A DNA stretch of 64,000 bases from Streptantibioticus cattleyicolor NRRL 8057 = DSM 46488 (GCF_000240165.1 NC_017586.1:2170001-2234000), one strand, 5' to 3'; shown: positions 52,334-61,553, counted from the stretch's first letter. Notes: generated by a model from the sequence alone, not told the origin. Translations and numbers: made by a program.

Positions 52334-53746
52334 TCACACCGGCGGCAGCAGCTTCTTCTGCGGCTTGCCCATCGCGTTGCGCGGCAGCGACGGCAGGAAG
52401 ACCACGATCCGCGGGCGCTTGTGCACCGACAGATGGCCCGCCACGAAGTCGATCAGCTCCCGCTCGCCGACCTCGCCCTCGGTCACCACGTAGGCGACGA
52501 TCTGCTGGCCCAGGTCCGGGTGGGGGGCGCCGACCACCGCGGCCTCCCGCACCGCCGGGTGGTCCAGCAGCGCGTTCTCCACCTCGCCGGCGCCGATGCG
52601 GTAACCGCCGGACTTGATCAGGTCGGTGGAGGCCCGTCCGACGATGCGGTGCATGCCGTCGGCTCCGATCACCGCCATGTCGCCGGTGCGGAACCAGCCG
52701 TCGGCGGTGGTGGCCGCGGCCGTCGCCTCCGGGCGGCCCAGGTAGCCGGAGAAGAGCGTGGGCCCCGACACCTGCAACTCGCCCACGGTCGCCCCGTCGT
52801 AGGGCACCGGGGAGCCGTCCTCGCCCACCAGCCGGGTGGCGACCCCGGCCACCGGCAGCCCCACCGAACCGGGCCGGCGCTCCCCGTCCGCCCGGGTGCT
52901 CACCGTGATCAGCGTCTCGGTCATGCCGTACCGCTCCACCGGCGGCTTGCCGGTCAGCCGGGCCAGCTCGTGGAAGACCGGGGTGGGCAGCGGCGCGCTG
53001 CCGGAGACCAGCAGCCGGGCGCCGCCCAACTCCCGTGCCGCGGCGGCGTCCCGCACCACCCGGGTCCACACGGTGGGCACCCCGAAGTACACGGTGCCGC
53101 CCGCCCGCGCGTACCGCTCGGGGGTCGGGCGCCCGGTGTGCACCAGGCGGCTGCCGGTACGCAGCGCGCCGAGCACCCCGAGCACCAGGCCGTGCACATG
53201 GAACAGCGGCAGCCCGTGCACCAGGGTGTCCTCGGCGTTCCACGCCCACGCCTCGGCCAGCGCGTCGAGGCCGGCCGCCACCGCCCGCCGGGGGATGAGC
53301 ACGCCCTTGGGGGCGCCGGTGGTGCCGGAGGTGTACAGGATCAGCGCCGGGTGGTCGGGCGAGGCGTCCACGGCGCGGAAGCCGGCCCGCTCGTCCGGGT
53401 CGACCGGCAGGTGCTCCGGCTCCCCGCCGGCCGCCGGGTGGTCCGCCCCGGCCCCGGTCAGCAGCAGCGCGGCGCCGGAGTCGCGCAGGATGTGGCCGCG
53501 TTCGGCGGGCCCCGCGTCCGGCGGTACCGGCACCACCGGCACCCCGGCCAGCAGCGCGCCGACCACCGCGACCACGGTCCGCGCGGTGGGCGTCGCGTGC
53601 ACCGCGACCGCCGGCGCACCGGCCACCCGGGCGGCCACCGCACCGGCGGCGCCCAGCAGTTCCTCGTAGGAGAACGCCCGGCCGTCCACCACCACGGCGT
53701 CGCGGCGGTCGGGTCCCGGGGCGTGCAGCGCGGTCAGCAGGTCCAT
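52334..53746 (-). CDS. AMP-dependent acyl-CoA synthetase, MatB-like (malonyl-CoA synthetase-like)
   Basis: This 470-residue protein starts at ATG 53746. The adenylate-forming core is complete: LILYTSGTTGAPKGVLIP (P loop), LPLFHVHGLVLGVLGALR, VERYGMTETLITVSTRADGE, GWFRTGDMAV, GRASTDLIKSGGYRIGAGEVE and the C-terminal RNAMGKPQKK with the catalytic Lys. The combination of FHVHGLVLG and RADGE closely resembles Streptomyces MatB, so malonate or a substituted malonate is the likely substrate. That would supply polyketide or fatty-acid extender units. It stands alone, downstream of the terminator-like hairpin at 53788. Confidence 0.88.
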   Translation of the reverse strand: MDLLTALHAPGPDRRDAVVVDGRAFSYEELLGAAGAVAARVAGAPAVAVHATPTARTVVAVVGALLAGVPVVPVPPDAGPAERGHILRDSGAALLLTGAGADHPAAGGEPEHLPVDPDERAGFRAVDASPDHPALILYTSGTTGAPKGVLIPRRAVAAGLDALAEAWAWNAEDTLVHGLPLFHVHGLVLGVLGALRTGSRLVHTGRPTPERYARAGGTVYFGVPTVWTRVVRDAAAARELGGARLLVSGSAPLPTPVFHELARLTGKPPVERYGMTETLITVSTRADGERRPGSVGLPVAGVATRLVGEDGSPVPYDGATVGELQVSGPTLFSGYLGRPEATAAATTADGWFRTGDMAVIGADGMHRIVGRASTDLIKSGGYRIGAGEVENALLDHPAVREAAVVGAPHPDLGQQIVAYVVTEGEVGERELIDFVAGHLSVHKRPRIVVFLPSLPRNAMGKPQKKLLPPV

Positions 53747-54078
53747 GGCGCCCGAACCTACCCGAGGGCGCCGCGCGAGGAGATGGGCGGGGACCGCCGC
53801 ACCCCGGCACGGGCCGGGGGCGGGACGACGGCGGTCCCCGCGCGGGACGCGGGCCGGGTCAGGGCCGGTCGCCCGCGTCCTGGGCAACGTAGGAGGTCCG
53901 GGAGCCGCTCCGTCTTTCCCCGCTGCCGTATCGGTGTCGCCGGTGGTGTTCTCCCGCGACACCCACCAATGTGCCGGACGCGTGTTAAGCGCGTGCTGCG
54001 CCCACGTGACACCCGCGTACCGTTCGGGCGGACGGGACGCGTCGGCCGACGGCACCCCGAACGCCCGGGAAACAACGG
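53747..54078. other. 332-bp gap with a hairpin, between cystathionine synthase and MatB-like genes
   Basis: No gene is seen. The minus strand should carry the MatB-like promoter. CGGGGACCGCCG (53788-53799) pairs exactly with CGGCGGTCCCCG (53829-53840) across 29 bp, probably the terminator of the cystathionine beta-synthase gene or a leader structure of the next gene. Confidence 0.5.
53788..53840 (-). terminator. Terminator-like stem downstream of cystathionine beta-synthase gene
   Basis: Exact 12-bp inverted repeat with a 29-nt, GC-rich loop. It lies about 240 bp after the stop of the upstream minus-strand gene and 42 bp before the MatB-like start, so attenuation is also possible. Confidence 0.5.
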
Positions 54079-55464
54079 CTACTTGGCGTCCTTGGCCAGG
54101 AACGCCAGCAGGTCCTGGCGGCTGACCACGCCGGTGGGCTTGCCCTCGACGAGCACGATGGCGGCGTCGGCCTGCTGGAGGACGGCCATCAGGTCGGCCA
54201 CCGTCTCACCGGAGCCCACCTGCGGCAGCGGCGCGCACATGTGCTTCTCCAGCGGGTCGCCGAGCTGCGCGCGCTGGGTGAACAGGGCGTCCAGCAGCTC
54301 GCGTTCGACCACCGAGCCGACCACCTCGGCGGCCATCACGTCGGGGTGGCCGGCGCCCGGCTTGACGATCGGCATCTGCGAGACGCCGTACTCGCGCAGC
54401 ACCTCGATGGCCTCGCCGACCGTCTCGTCCGGGTGCATGTGGACCAGCTCGGGGATGCCGCCGTTGCGGTGCCGCAGGACGTCGGCGACCCGGGCCTGCT
54501 GGCCGCCCTCCTCCAGGAAGCCGTAGTCGGCCATCCACTCGTCGTTGAAGATCTTGCTGAGGTAGCCGCGTCCGCTGTCCGGCAGCAGCACCACGACCAC
54601 GTCGTCCGGGCCGAGCCGCTCGGCCACCCGCAGCGCGGCGACCACCGCCATCCCGCACGAGCCGCCGACCAGCAGCCCCTCCTCCTTCGCCAGCCGCCTG
54701 GTCATCTGGAAGGAGTCCTTGTCGGAGACGGCCACGATCTCGTCGGTGACGTTCCGGTCGTAGGCGGTCGGCCAGAAGTCCTCACCGACCCCCTCCACCA
54801 GGTACGGGCGCCCGGAGCCGCCGGAGTAGACCGAGCCCTCCGGGTCGGCGCCCACGACGGTGACCCGGCCGTCGGAGATCTCCTTGAGGTAGCGGCCGGT
54901 GCCGGAGATGGTGCCGCCGGTGCCGATGCCCGCCACGAAGTGGGTGATCCGGCCCTCGGTCTGCTGCCACAGCTCCGGGCCGGTGGAGTGGTAGTGGGAG
55001 AGCGGGTTGTTGGGGTTGCTGTACTGGTCCGGCTTCCAGGCCCCCGGGGTCTCCCGGACCAGCCGGTCGGAGACGTTGTAATAGGAGTCCGGGTGCTCGG
55101 GGTCGACCGCGGTCGGGCAGACCACGACCTCGGCGCCGTACGCCCGCAGCACGTTGATCTTGTCCGTGGACACCTTGTCCGGGCAGACGAAGATGCAGCG
55201 GTACCCCTTCTGCTGGGCCACGATCGCCAGCCCGACACCGGTGTTGCCCGAGGTCGGCTCGACGATGGTGCCGCCAGGCTTCAGCTCGCCCGACTTCTCG
55301 GCGGCCTCGATCATGCGCAGCGCGATGCGGTCCTTGACCGACCCGCCGGGGTTGAAGTACTCGACCTTCGCCAGCACCGTGGCCTGGATCCCGGCCGTGA
55401 CGCTGTTGAGCCTCACCAGCGGGGTGTTGCCGACGAGACTGATCATCGAGTCGTGGAACTGCAC
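54079..55464 (-). CDS. Cystathionine beta-synthase
   Basis: This 461-residue protein starts at GTG 55464 with GGAGG five bases upstream. The PLP fold-II core has NPGGSVKDRIAL with Lys44, the substrate loop EPTSGNTGVGL, IGTGGTISGTGRYLKE binding the cofactor phosphate, and GLLVGGSCGMAV. Two CBS domains follow at about residues 335-395 and 400-458, which bind adenosyl ligands in other systems. It condenses serine with homocysteine to cystathionine in reverse transsulfuration. The partner cystathionine gamma-lyase is not visible here. It is divergent from the SGNH hydrolase gene. Confidence 0.93.
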   Translation of the reverse strand: MQFHDSMISLVGNTPLVRLNSVTAGIQATVLAKVEYFNPGGSVKDRIALRMIEAAEKSGELKPGGTIVEPTSGNTGVGLAIVAQQKGYRCIFVCPDKVSTDKINVLRAYGAEVVVCPTAVDPEHPDSYYNVSDRLVRETPGAWKPDQYSNPNNPLSHYHSTGPELWQQTEGRITHFVAGIGTGGTISGTGRYLKEISDGRVTVVGADPEGSVYSGGSGRPYLVEGVGEDFWPTAYDRNVTDEIVAVSDKDSFQMTRRLAKEEGLLVGGSCGMAVVAALRVAERLGPDDVVVVLLPDSGRGYLSKIFNDEWMADYGFLEEGGQQARVADVLRHRNGGIPELVHMHPDETVGEAIEVLREYGVSQMPIVKPGAGHPDVMAAEVVGSVVERELLDALFTQRAQLGDPLEKHMCAPLPQVGSGETVADLMAVLQQADAAIVLVEGKPTGVVSRQDLLAFLAKDAK

Positions 55465-55604
55465 GACGTCCTCCGGATGGTTCCGTATTGATGTCCGAAG
55501 CCTACGGCCGTCCGCCCCCTCACCGGGCCGACCGAGCCATCTTCACCTGACTGCGACACTCCGGGCACGTTGCGTGATGGCCGCCGCGGGGCAACAAGGA
55601 GGTA

Positions 55605-56693
55605 GTGGCGCGAAACGGGACGGTACGGGATGGAGCGGTGTTGCCGATGGCGAGGGCGGTGGTCGGGCGCCGGGTCGTGGCCGCGGCGGCGTACGGCGGG
55701 GGCGGGATCGGCGTGCTGAGCGTGGCGGCGCTCGGGCTGCTGCTGACCGAGGCGCGGCTGGCCCGGCGCACGGTCGGCCGGCCGGAGGGCACGGCCCCGG
55801 TCGCCGACGGGCGGTACGGCGCCGCGTTCGGCCGCGCGGAGGGCCCCGGCGCGCTGCGGCTGGGCTTCCTCGGCGACTCCACCGCGGCCGGCCTGGGGGT
55901 GCGCCGGGCCGACGAGACCCCCGGCGCGGTGCTCGCCTCCGCGCTCGCCGCGATCGCCGAACGCCCGGTGGACCTGGTCAACGTGGCCGAGACCGGCGCC
56001 TGTTCGGACCGGCTGCGCGACCAGGTGGACCAGCTGCTGGACGGGGACGGGCCGCCGCCGGACGCCTGCGTGATCATGGTCGGCGCCAACGACGTCACGC
56101 ACCGGGTGCCCCCGTCGCGTTCGGTGGGCCATCTGGCCGAGGCGGTGCGCCGGTTGCGGGCGGCCGGGGCCGGGGTGGTGGTGGGCACCTGTCCGGACCT
56201 GGGCACCATCCAGCCGGTGCACCAGCCGCTGCGCTGGGTGGCGCGCCGGCTCAGCCGCCAGCTCGCGGCGGCGCAGACGATAGCGGTGGTCTCGCTGGGC
56301 GCCCGTACCGTCTCGCTGGGGCAGCTGCTGGGGCCGGAGTTCCAGGCCAACCCGCGCGAGATGTTCGGCCCGGACCGCTACCACCCGTCGGCCACCGGGT
56401 ACGCCACCGCCGCGATGGCCGTATTGCCCACGCTCTGCGCGGTGCTCGGGCTGTGGCCGGACGACGAGGTGCCCGACACCTCGCGCGGCGAGGGCATCCT
56501 GCCGGTGGCCGCCGCCGCCGCGGCGGCGGCCGGCGAGGGCGGCACCGAGGTGGCCGCGGCCGGTCCGCCCGGGCGCCGCGGCCCGTGGGTGCTGCTGCGC
56601 CACCGGCGCCGCCGCCGGCTCCCCGAACCGCTCGCCCCGGACGGCCCCCAGCCCGAGCCGGGGAGCGCGCATACTGGTGGCGGGGCGGACTAA
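55605..56693 (+). CDS. SGNH/GDSL hydrolase, membrane-anchored
   Basis: This 362-residue protein is taken from GTG 55605, though its AAGGAGG lies only two bases away. GTG 55638 or ATG 55647 are plausible starts. An N-terminal helix (about residues 20-48) anchors or exports it. The SGNH blocks are [14 protein letters not shown] with the nucleophile Ser, an Asn-containing block, [11 protein letters not shown], and [10 protein letters not shown] with the Asp-His pair. It is an esterase or lipase of unknown substrate. The C-terminal 60 residues are Ala/Gly/Arg-rich and low-complexity. Position beside cystathionine synthase and thiolase matches the S. coelicolor order as I recall. Confidence 0.87.
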   Translation: MARNGTVRDGAVLPMARAVVGRRVVAAAAYGGGGIGVLSVAALGLLLTEARLARRTVGRPEGTAPVADGRYGAAFGRAEGPGALRLGFLGDSTAAGLGVRRADETPGAVLASALAAIAERPVDLVNVAETGACSDRLRDQVDQLLDGDGPPPDACVIMVGANDVTHRVPPSRSVGHLAEAVRRLRAAGAGVVVGTCPDLGTIQPVHQPLRWVARRLSRQLAAAQTIAVVSLGARTVSLGQLLGPEFQANPREMFGPDRYHPSATGYATAAMAVLPTLCAVLGLWPDDEVPDTSRGEGILPVAAAAAAAAGEGGTEVAAAGPPGRRGPWVLLRHRRRRRLPEPLAPDGPQPEPGSAHTGGGAD

Positions 56694-56747
56694 GCATCCG
56701 CTCAGAAAGAGTCGGGCGTCACAGTGCGCAGCCCGTGACGCCCTGCG

Positions 56748-56761
56748 TTACGTACGGGTAA
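56748..56761. promoter_or_regulatory. TTAC-N6-GTAA palindrome before the thiolase gene
   Basis: TTACGTACGGGTAA lies 84 bp before the thiolase start. Its arms and spacing are identical to the palindrome overlapping the acyl-CoA dehydrogenase promoter, suggesting a shared repressor of fatty-acid breakdown. Confidence 0.5.
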
Positions 56762-56844
56762 CTTCCCTCTGAGTCAGTGACCCGGGCCGTGGGCCGAGAG
56801 CGTGCGCGCCGGGTACGACGCCAGCCACGCCGAGGAGTGCCGCG

Positions 56845-58065
56845 ATGCCCGAAGCCGTAATCGTCTCCGCCGCCCGTTCGCCGATCGGCCGCGCCTTCAA
56901 GGGGTCCCTGAAGGAGCTGCGCCCGGACGACCTGACGGCCACGATCGTCCAGGCCGCGCTGGCCAAGGTGCCGCAGCTCGACCCGCGGGAGATCGACGAC
57001 CTGATGCTCGGCTGCGGCCTGCCCGGCGGCGAGCAGGGGCACAACCTGGGCCGGATCGTGGCGGTGCAGATGGGCATGGACCACCTGCCGGGCTGCACGA
57101 TCACCCGCTACTGCTCGTCCTCGCTGCAGACCACCCGGATGGCACTGCACGCGATCAAGGCGGGCGAGGGCGACGTGTTCGTCTCGGCCGGCGTCGAGAC
57201 CGTCTCGCGCAGCGTCAAGGGCACCTCCGACGGGCTGCCCGACACCCACAACCCGCTCTTCGCCGAGGCCGAGGCGCGTACCGCGGCCCGCGCCGAGAGC
57301 GAGGGCGCCGACTGGCACGACCCGCGCGAGGACGGGCTGCTGCCGGACGCGTACATCGCCATGGGGCAGACCGCGGAGAACCTCGCCCGGCTGAAGGGGA
57401 TCACCCGCCGGGAGATGGACGAGTTCGGCGTGCGGTCGCAGAACCTGGCGGAGAAGGCGATCGCGGACGGCTTCTGGCAGCGCGAGATCACCCCGGTCAC
57501 GCTGCCCGACGGCACCGTGATCGCCAAGGACGACGGCCCGCGGGCGGGTGTCACCCTGGAGGGCGTCGAGGGCCTCAAGCCGGTCTTCCGCCCCGACGGC
57601 CTGGTGACCGCCGGCAACTGCTGTCCGCTCAACGACGGCGCCGCCGCGCTGGTCATCATGTCCGACACCAAGGCCCGCGAGCTGGGCATCACCCCGCTGG
57701 CCCGGGTGGTCTCCACCGGCGTCTCCGGCCTCTCCCCGGAGATCATGGGGTACGGCCCGGTCGAGGCGACCAAGCAGGCGCTCGAGCGGGCCGGGATGAC
57801 CATCGGTGACATCGACCTCGTCGAGATCAACGAGGCGTTCGCCGCCCAGGTCATCCCCTCCTACCGGGACCTCGGCATCGACCTCGACAAGCTCAACGTC
57901 AACGGCGGCGCCATCGCCGTCGGCCACCCCTTCGGCATGACCGGCGCCCGCATCACCACCACCCTGATCAACTCCCTCCAGTGGCACGACAAGCAGTTCG
58001 GCCTGGAGACGATGTGTGTGGGCGGGGGTCAGGGGATGGCGATGGTGATCGAGCGGCTGAGCTGA
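56845..58065 (+). CDS. Acetyl-CoA acetyltransferase (thiolase)
   Basis: This 406-residue protein starts at ATG 56845 ([17 protein letters not shown]). The thiolase signatures are complete: [15 protein letters not shown] with acyl-accepting Cys90, [28 protein letters not shown] with the catalytic His, and [13 protein letters not shown] with the second Cys. It catalyses thiolytic cleavage of 3-ketoacyl-CoA or the reverse condensation of acetyl-CoA. The [11 protein letters not shown] and GHPFG forms fit a degradative thiolase. The upstream palindrome is shared with the acyl-CoA dehydrogenase gene at 19482, which suggests co-regulation of beta-oxidation. Confidence 0.95.
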   Translation: MPEAVIVSAARSPIGRAFKGSLKELRPDDLTATIVQAALAKVPQLDPREIDDLMLGCGLPGGEQGHNLGRIVAVQMGMDHLPGCTITRYCSSSLQTTRMALHAIKAGEGDVFVSAGVETVSRSVKGTSDGLPDTHNPLFAEAEARTAARAESEGADWHDPREDGLLPDAYIAMGQTAENLARLKGITRREMDEFGVRSQNLAEKAIADGFWQREITPVTLPDGTVIAKDDGPRAGVTLEGVEGLKPVFRPDGLVTAGNCCPLNDGAAALVIMSDTKARELGITPLARVVSTGVSGLSPEIMGYGPVEATKQALERAGMTIGDIDLVEINEAFAAQVIPSYRDLGIDLDKLNVNGGAIAVGHPFGMTGARITTTLINSLQWHDKQFGLETMCVGGGQGMAMVIERLS

Positions 58066-58138
58066 GGCATCGTTGATGAAGGTGCGCGGCTGAGCTGAGC
58101 CACGGGCTCCGCGAATCCGACGTGACCTGAATCGCAAC

Positions 58139-58179
58139 CGAAGATCCCCCGGGCCGTGATCTGGCCTGGGGGATCTTCG
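58139..58179. terminator. Terminator after thiolase
   Basis: CGAAGATCCCCC-GGGCC pairs with GGCC-TGGGGGATCTTCG across a 7-nt loop (58139-58179), about 75 bp after the stop. It has the longest, most AT-containing stem in the window. Confidence 0.8.
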
Positions 58180-58368
58180 TTGGCGCAGGTCAACGAGGGG
58201 GCGTGGGGGGCGGGTGGGGTTTATCGGGAACGCATATCGTGACATTCCGCACTGCGCGGGCCAAGGCTGTGGGTGCACAGTGTGGTGGGGAAAAGCCACC
58301 GGCCGTCTCGGCGCAGCGGAACGAGACGGATCCCGGGGACAGCCGGCCCGCCTGCCAGGAGAACGTCA

Positions 58369-59130
58369 GTGACCGCCATCATCCTCGTGCTGCTGCTCGT
58401 CACGGCCGTCGCCGTGAGCGTGTCGGCCGCCACCCTGCTCACCGCCCGGGACCTGCGGCGCCGGGTCGACGTGATCCGGGCCGAACTCGCCGCCCACCGG
58501 GCCGACACCGCCGTGGCCCAGGTGCCCGGCGCCCGGGCGGTCCCGCGGACCGAGGAGATCCGGACCGCCGTCGCCGAGGCGCTGGCCGACGAACGCGAAC
58601 GCGAACTCGCCGAGGCGCGCGCCTTCTGGGCTGCCCAGGACGCCCGCGAGGCGGCCGAGTCCGCCGGCGTCTTCGACCCGCTGAGCGGTCTGGACCCGCT
58701 CGGCGACCTCCCCGAGCTGCCCGAGGACGACCTGCCGCCGTACCCGCCGCGCCCCTCGGAGCCCAGCGGGCCGGCCGGACTCGTCCGGCGCCACCCCTCC
58801 GACCCCGATTTCACGCCGTCCTCCGCGGTGGCCGACCCGCAGGAGACGGCGGCCCGGCTCGACGCCCTCGCCGAGGCGGCCACGCCGCTGGCCGACGTAC
58901 GCCCCGGCCCGCTGGGCACGCTCGACCTGTACGTCTTCGCCGACGGCACCACGCTGTGCCTGACCCCGGGGCACCGGGAGACCGCCGACCGGCTCGCCGA
59001 CGCGCTGGCGGCCGAGGAGCCCCCGGTGCTGGTCGGCGGCTCGGGCGTGCTCGGCGCGTACACGCTCACCTTCGCCTGCGGCGACCAGCGGGTCTACGTC
59101 CTGGCCGACCGAGTGGTCGCCTCCTCCTGA
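58369..59130 (+). CDS. Hypothetical membrane-anchored protein with coiled-coil region
   Basis: This 253-residue protein starts at GTG 58369 behind CAGGAG. One N-terminal helix (about residues 3-25, IILVLLLVTAVAVSV) is followed by a charged, heptad-like stretch (about 27-100, rich in Arg, Glu and Ala), consistent with a coiled coil. A Pro/Asp-rich linker (about 100-140) leads to a small C-terminal domain containing LDLYVFADGTTLCLTPGH and TLTFACGDQRVYVLADR. No family is recognised. The region before it (58180-58368) shows no gene. It is convergent with the next small gene, 16 bp apart. Confidence 0.6.
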   Translation: MTAIILVLLLVTAVAVSVSAATLLTARDLRRRVDVIRAELAAHRADTAVAQVPGARAVPRTEEIRTAVAEALADERERELAEARAFWAAQDAREAAESAGVFDPLSGLDPLGDLPELPEDDLPPYPPRPSEPSGPAGLVRRHPSDPDFTPSSAVADPQETAARLDALAEAATPLADVRPGPLGTLDLYVFADGTTLCLTPGHRETADRLADALAAEEPPVLVGGSGVLGAYTLTFACGDQRVYVLADRVVASS

Positions 59131-59146
59131 CGGGTCGCGGGGCGGC

Positions 59147-59470
59147 TCACACCCCGGCGCGCCGCCGGGTCGCCGCGACCTTGCGCACCGCGTCGTCGAG
59201 GACGTCGGAGCGCTCGGGGCGGGCGGCGAGCGCCGCGGCCAGATCGTGGCCGGCCACCGCGAGCTGGTCGGCCACCGCGAAGATCCCGTCGTCCGGCATC
59301 ACCCGGGGGGTCCGTCCGGGGTGCTCCAGCCGCTGCGCCTCGACGGCCAGTTCGCGCGCGAGGTCCAGCCCGGCCTGCGCGGCGTCGCCCCGCAACCGGG
59401 ACTGGGGCAGGGCACGGAGCCGGTCGGCGAGGTGGTCCACGGCGGTCCGCAGGGAGGCGCTGTCGAGCAT
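59147..59470 (-). CDS. Hypothetical helical protein
   Basis: This 107-residue protein starts at ATG 59470; the ribosome site is weak. The sequence is almost wholly alpha-helical by composition (Ala, Leu, Arg, Asp) with no Cys and no signal or membrane segment: LRTAVDHLADRLRALPQ, AGLDLARELAVEAQRLEH and VADQLAVAGHDLAAALAARP. It could be a small cytosolic helical bundle. No function is apparent. Codon usage fits a real Streptomyces gene. Confidence 0.55.
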   Translation of the reverse strand: MLDSASLRTAVDHLADRLRALPQSRLRGDAAQAGLDLARELAVEAQRLEHPGRTPRVMPDDGIFAVADQLAVAGHDLAAALAARPERSDVLDDAVRKVAATRRRAGV

Positions 59471-59579
59471 GAAAGGGACTTTATACGGGCACCCGGCCCC
59501 TACCGCACGTTCCCGGACGGTTGCCAACGCGCAACGGCTGCGGCACCGTGGGGTAACAGGACGCATCCCGGAGGCGCCG

Positions 59580-59810
59580 ATGTCCCAGATCATCTCCGAA
59601 GAGACCCACCGGAACCTGCTCTCCCGCATCCCCGCCCGTACCGGCCGCGACATCAGCGAGTGGCTCCGCGCCCTCGACGAGGGGCCGTCGGTCAGTTTCG
59701 ACGAGAAGATCAACTGGCTCCGCAGTCAGCACGAGGGGCTTTCCTACGGCCACGCCAAGGCGCTGGTGCACGAGTACGACCTGCGCCGGGCCGCCCGCAA
59801 GCTGCGTTGA
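59580..59810 (+). CDS. DUF4287 domain-containing protein
   Basis: This 76-residue protein starts at ATG 59580 with GGAGG seven bases upstream. The sequence SRIPARTGRDISEWLRAL followed by FDEKINWLRSQHEGLSYGHAKALVHEYD is the DUF4287 pattern: a small helical domain common in actinobacteria, often fused to or near DUF5655-type domains. There is no signal peptide. It stands alone between hypotheticals, with a strong hairpin 100 bp downstream. Its role is unknown; the family has been suggested to bind proteins or nucleic acid only by analogy. Confidence 0.75.
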   Translation: MSQIISEETHRNLLSRIPARTGRDISEWLRALDEGPSVSFDEKINWLRSQHEGLSYGHAKALVHEYDLRRAARKLR

Positions 59811-59910
59811 GCCGGCCGGCCGTCCGTGGCGGGACGGCGTCCGTGGGACGGGCGCCGGGGCCGCCGTGGCGCGGCACACCGTTCGGGAGCAGCACGGCAG
59901 GGTGAGACGG

Positions 59911-59951
59911 CCACGGGCCCCGGGGCGCGAGGCGCCCTCCGGGGCCCGTGG
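59911..59951. terminator. Bidirectional terminator between DUF4287 and Bax-inhibitor genes
   Basis: CCACGGGCCCCGG pairs with CCGGGGCCCGTGG, with inner GCGC/GCGC pairs around GAG, at 59911-59951. Confidence 0.75.
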
Positions 59952-59970
59952 TGCGTTCCGCGGCGTGCCG

Positions 59971-60873
59971 TCAGGCGTCGCGCAGGATGGCGACCAGCCG
60001 CAGCATCTCCAGGTAGATCCAGACCAGCGAGAGCGTCAGGCCGAAGGCGGCCAGCCAGGACTCCTGCTGCGGGGCGCCGTGCCGGATGCCGTCCTCGATC
60101 TGCTTGAAGTCCAGCGACAGGAAGAACGCGCCGAGCAGCACGCCGACCGCGCCGACCAGCAGCCCCAGGGCGCCGTGGCGCATCCCCAGCCCGTCGCCGC
60201 CGCCGAACGCGTAGGCGATCCCGTTGACCAGGAGCAGCAGCAGGAAGCCGATGGCCATCGCCATGCCGGCCTTGTAGTAGCGGTGGGTCACCCGGATCAG
60301 CCGGGTGCGGTAGGCGACGAGCATGCCGGCGAAGACGGCCGCGGTGCCCAGGACCGCCTGGAGCGGGGCGCCGGCCCACGCCTGGTTGAACATCCGGCTG
60401 ATCACGCCGAGGAAGACGCCCTCGAAGAGCGCGTACCCCAGGATCAGCGCGGGCGCCGGGGTGCGCTTGAACGACTGGACCATGGCGAGCACGAAGGCGA
60501 CCAGCGCGCTGCCGGTCGCCATCGTGTAGCCCTTGGCGTCCACCGGCAGCACGAACCAGGCGAGCACGGCGCCGAGGATCGCGGTGCCCAGCGTCAGGGC
60601 GGTGCGCACCACCACGTCGTCGATGGTCATCCGGCCGGTCAGGGCGGGGCCGGCGGCGGGCGCGCTGTACATCCGCCGCAGCTCGTCGGGGTCGAGATCA
60701 CGCGGTGGGACGGTGCCCTGATGCGGCGCGCCGTACCCGTAGGGGGTGCCCTCGGGGCCGGCGGCACCCGGGTACGGGGCGCCCGACGGCGCCGCGGACT
60801 GGCCGAAACCGGCATAGCCGTTGGCATCGCGGCTGAACCCCCGCCGCGTGAAGATCGGGTTGCTGCTCCTCAT
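59971..60873 (-). CDS. Bax inhibitor-1/YccA family membrane protein
   Basis: This 300-residue protein starts at ATG 60873 behind GGAGGAG. An unusually long cytoplasmic N-terminus (about 75 residues, Gly/Ala/Pro/Tyr-rich) precedes seven hydrophobic helices between about residues 87 and 298. Conserved parts are GRMTIDDVVVRTALTLG, SFKRTPAPALILGYALFEGVFLG, VLLGAFFLSLDFKQIED and the C-terminal WIYLEMLRLVAIL. BI-1 proteins are pH-dependent calcium leak channels or protease modulators in other bacteria. Its function here is not known. It is encoded directly downstream of the bldA-like tRNA on the same strand, with a terminator between them. Confidence 0.88.
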   Translation of the reverse strand: MRSSNPIFTRRGFSRDANGYAGFGQSAAPSGAPYPGAAGPEGTPYGYGAPHQGTVPPRDLDPDELRRMYSAPAAGPALTGRMTIDDVVVRTALTLGTAILGAVLAWFVLPVDAKGYTMATGSALVAFVLAMVQSFKRTPAPALILGYALFEGVFLGVISRMFNQAWAGAPLQAVLGTAAVFAGMLVAYRTRLIRVTHRYYKAGMAMAIGFLLLLLVNGIAYAFGGGDGLGMRHGALGLLVGAVGVLLGAFFLSLDFKQIEDGIRHGAPQQESWLAAFGLTLSLVWIYLEMLRLVAILRDA

Positions 60874-61029
60874 CTCACTCCTCCAAGGCCGCACGGCACG
60901 GCTCCGCCCAAGAGTAATGGGCTGGCAAAGCGATAGCCTGCTACCCCAGGAGGATCTTCCCCGGGAGGAGGCCCCCATGCCGCCCTCGAAGACGGTTGAA
61001 GAATGGACTACGCTGGGAACAGCCCTCTT

Positions 61030-61053
61030 CCCGCGGGGAGTTGCCGCCGCGGG
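61030..61053 (-). terminator. Candidate terminator of the bldA-like tRNA
   Basis: CCCGCGG (61030-61036) and CCGCGGG (61047-61053) form a 7-bp stem 11 bases beyond the tRNA 3' end, in the direction of its transcription. Confidence 0.55.
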
Positions 61054-61063
61054 TGAAGGGAAG

Positions 61064-61145
61064 TGCCCGGAGCCGGACTCGAACCGGCACGACCCGAAGG
61101 CCAGTGAGGTTTAAGCTCACCGTGTCTGCATTCCACCATCCGGGC
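61064..61145 (-). tRNA. bldA: tRNA-Leu (anticodon UAA), bldA-like
   Basis: Read on the minus strand it begins GCCCGGATGGTGGAATGCAG and ends TCCGGGCA, with a 7-bp acceptor stem closing perfectly. The anticodon arm is GTGAG-CTTAAAC-CTCAC with anticodon TAA. The T arm is GCCGG-TTCGAGT-CCGGC, and a 14-15-nt long variable arm marks it as a leucine tRNA. CCA is not encoded. UAA reads the rare UUA codon, and in Streptomyces this tRNA is bldA, the developmental switch for TTA-containing genes. The neighbouring ABC transporter genes also match what I recall at the S. coelicolor bldA locus. Confidence 0.93.
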
Positions 61146-61553
61146 ATGGCGGATCGCCCCGTCCGCATTCAGTCGGGTGGCCCACCAGGGCAGCAAGAGC
61201 CTAGCCCGATTCACCCCCCGAACAGGTGAAGAACCAGACAATGTTGTCTGATTTTATGAGTTCCTGACGGAGCATCAAAACCGGCCAGGCGCCCGGGGAT
61301 TGGTCTTCACCGGCGCACATGGAACTTTCGCCGGACTTCCGCACGGTGCGGGCGGTGTGCCGGTTCGACGCGAACCCACCGCCCCGCCGTCTCAGGGTTT
61401 CCGCATTTCCGGCGTCATACCTGAGGATGAGCCGCCCGCCGCCCGTACCTCCTGCGGCTGTCCGCAGAACCGGGACGAGGGCTGATCCGGCGGCGGCGGG
61501 GCAGCGGAAGGATGGAAGGCGTCATCCCCCCATGCGAGACAGGAGTCGCACCC
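61146..61553. promoter_or_regulatory. 408-bp region between bldA-like tRNA and the ABC transporter, with a 16-bp palindrome
   Basis: No protein gene is seen. On the minus strand TAGGCT (RC of 61198-61203) is a plausible -10 box about 50 bp before the tRNA. CAGACAATGTTGTCTG at 61235-61250 is an almost perfect palindrome and lies in an AT-rich patch further upstream. Smaller inverted repeats GGTTCG/CGAACC (61362-61376) and CTGCGG/CCGCAG (61452-61467) lie towards the transporter. Confidence 0.5.

Noticed and set aside
59245-59905. Plus-strand frame overlapping the small helical gene and the DUF4287 gene
   Set aside because: It is out of frame with DUF4287 and antisense to the gene at 59147; its product has no recognisable features.
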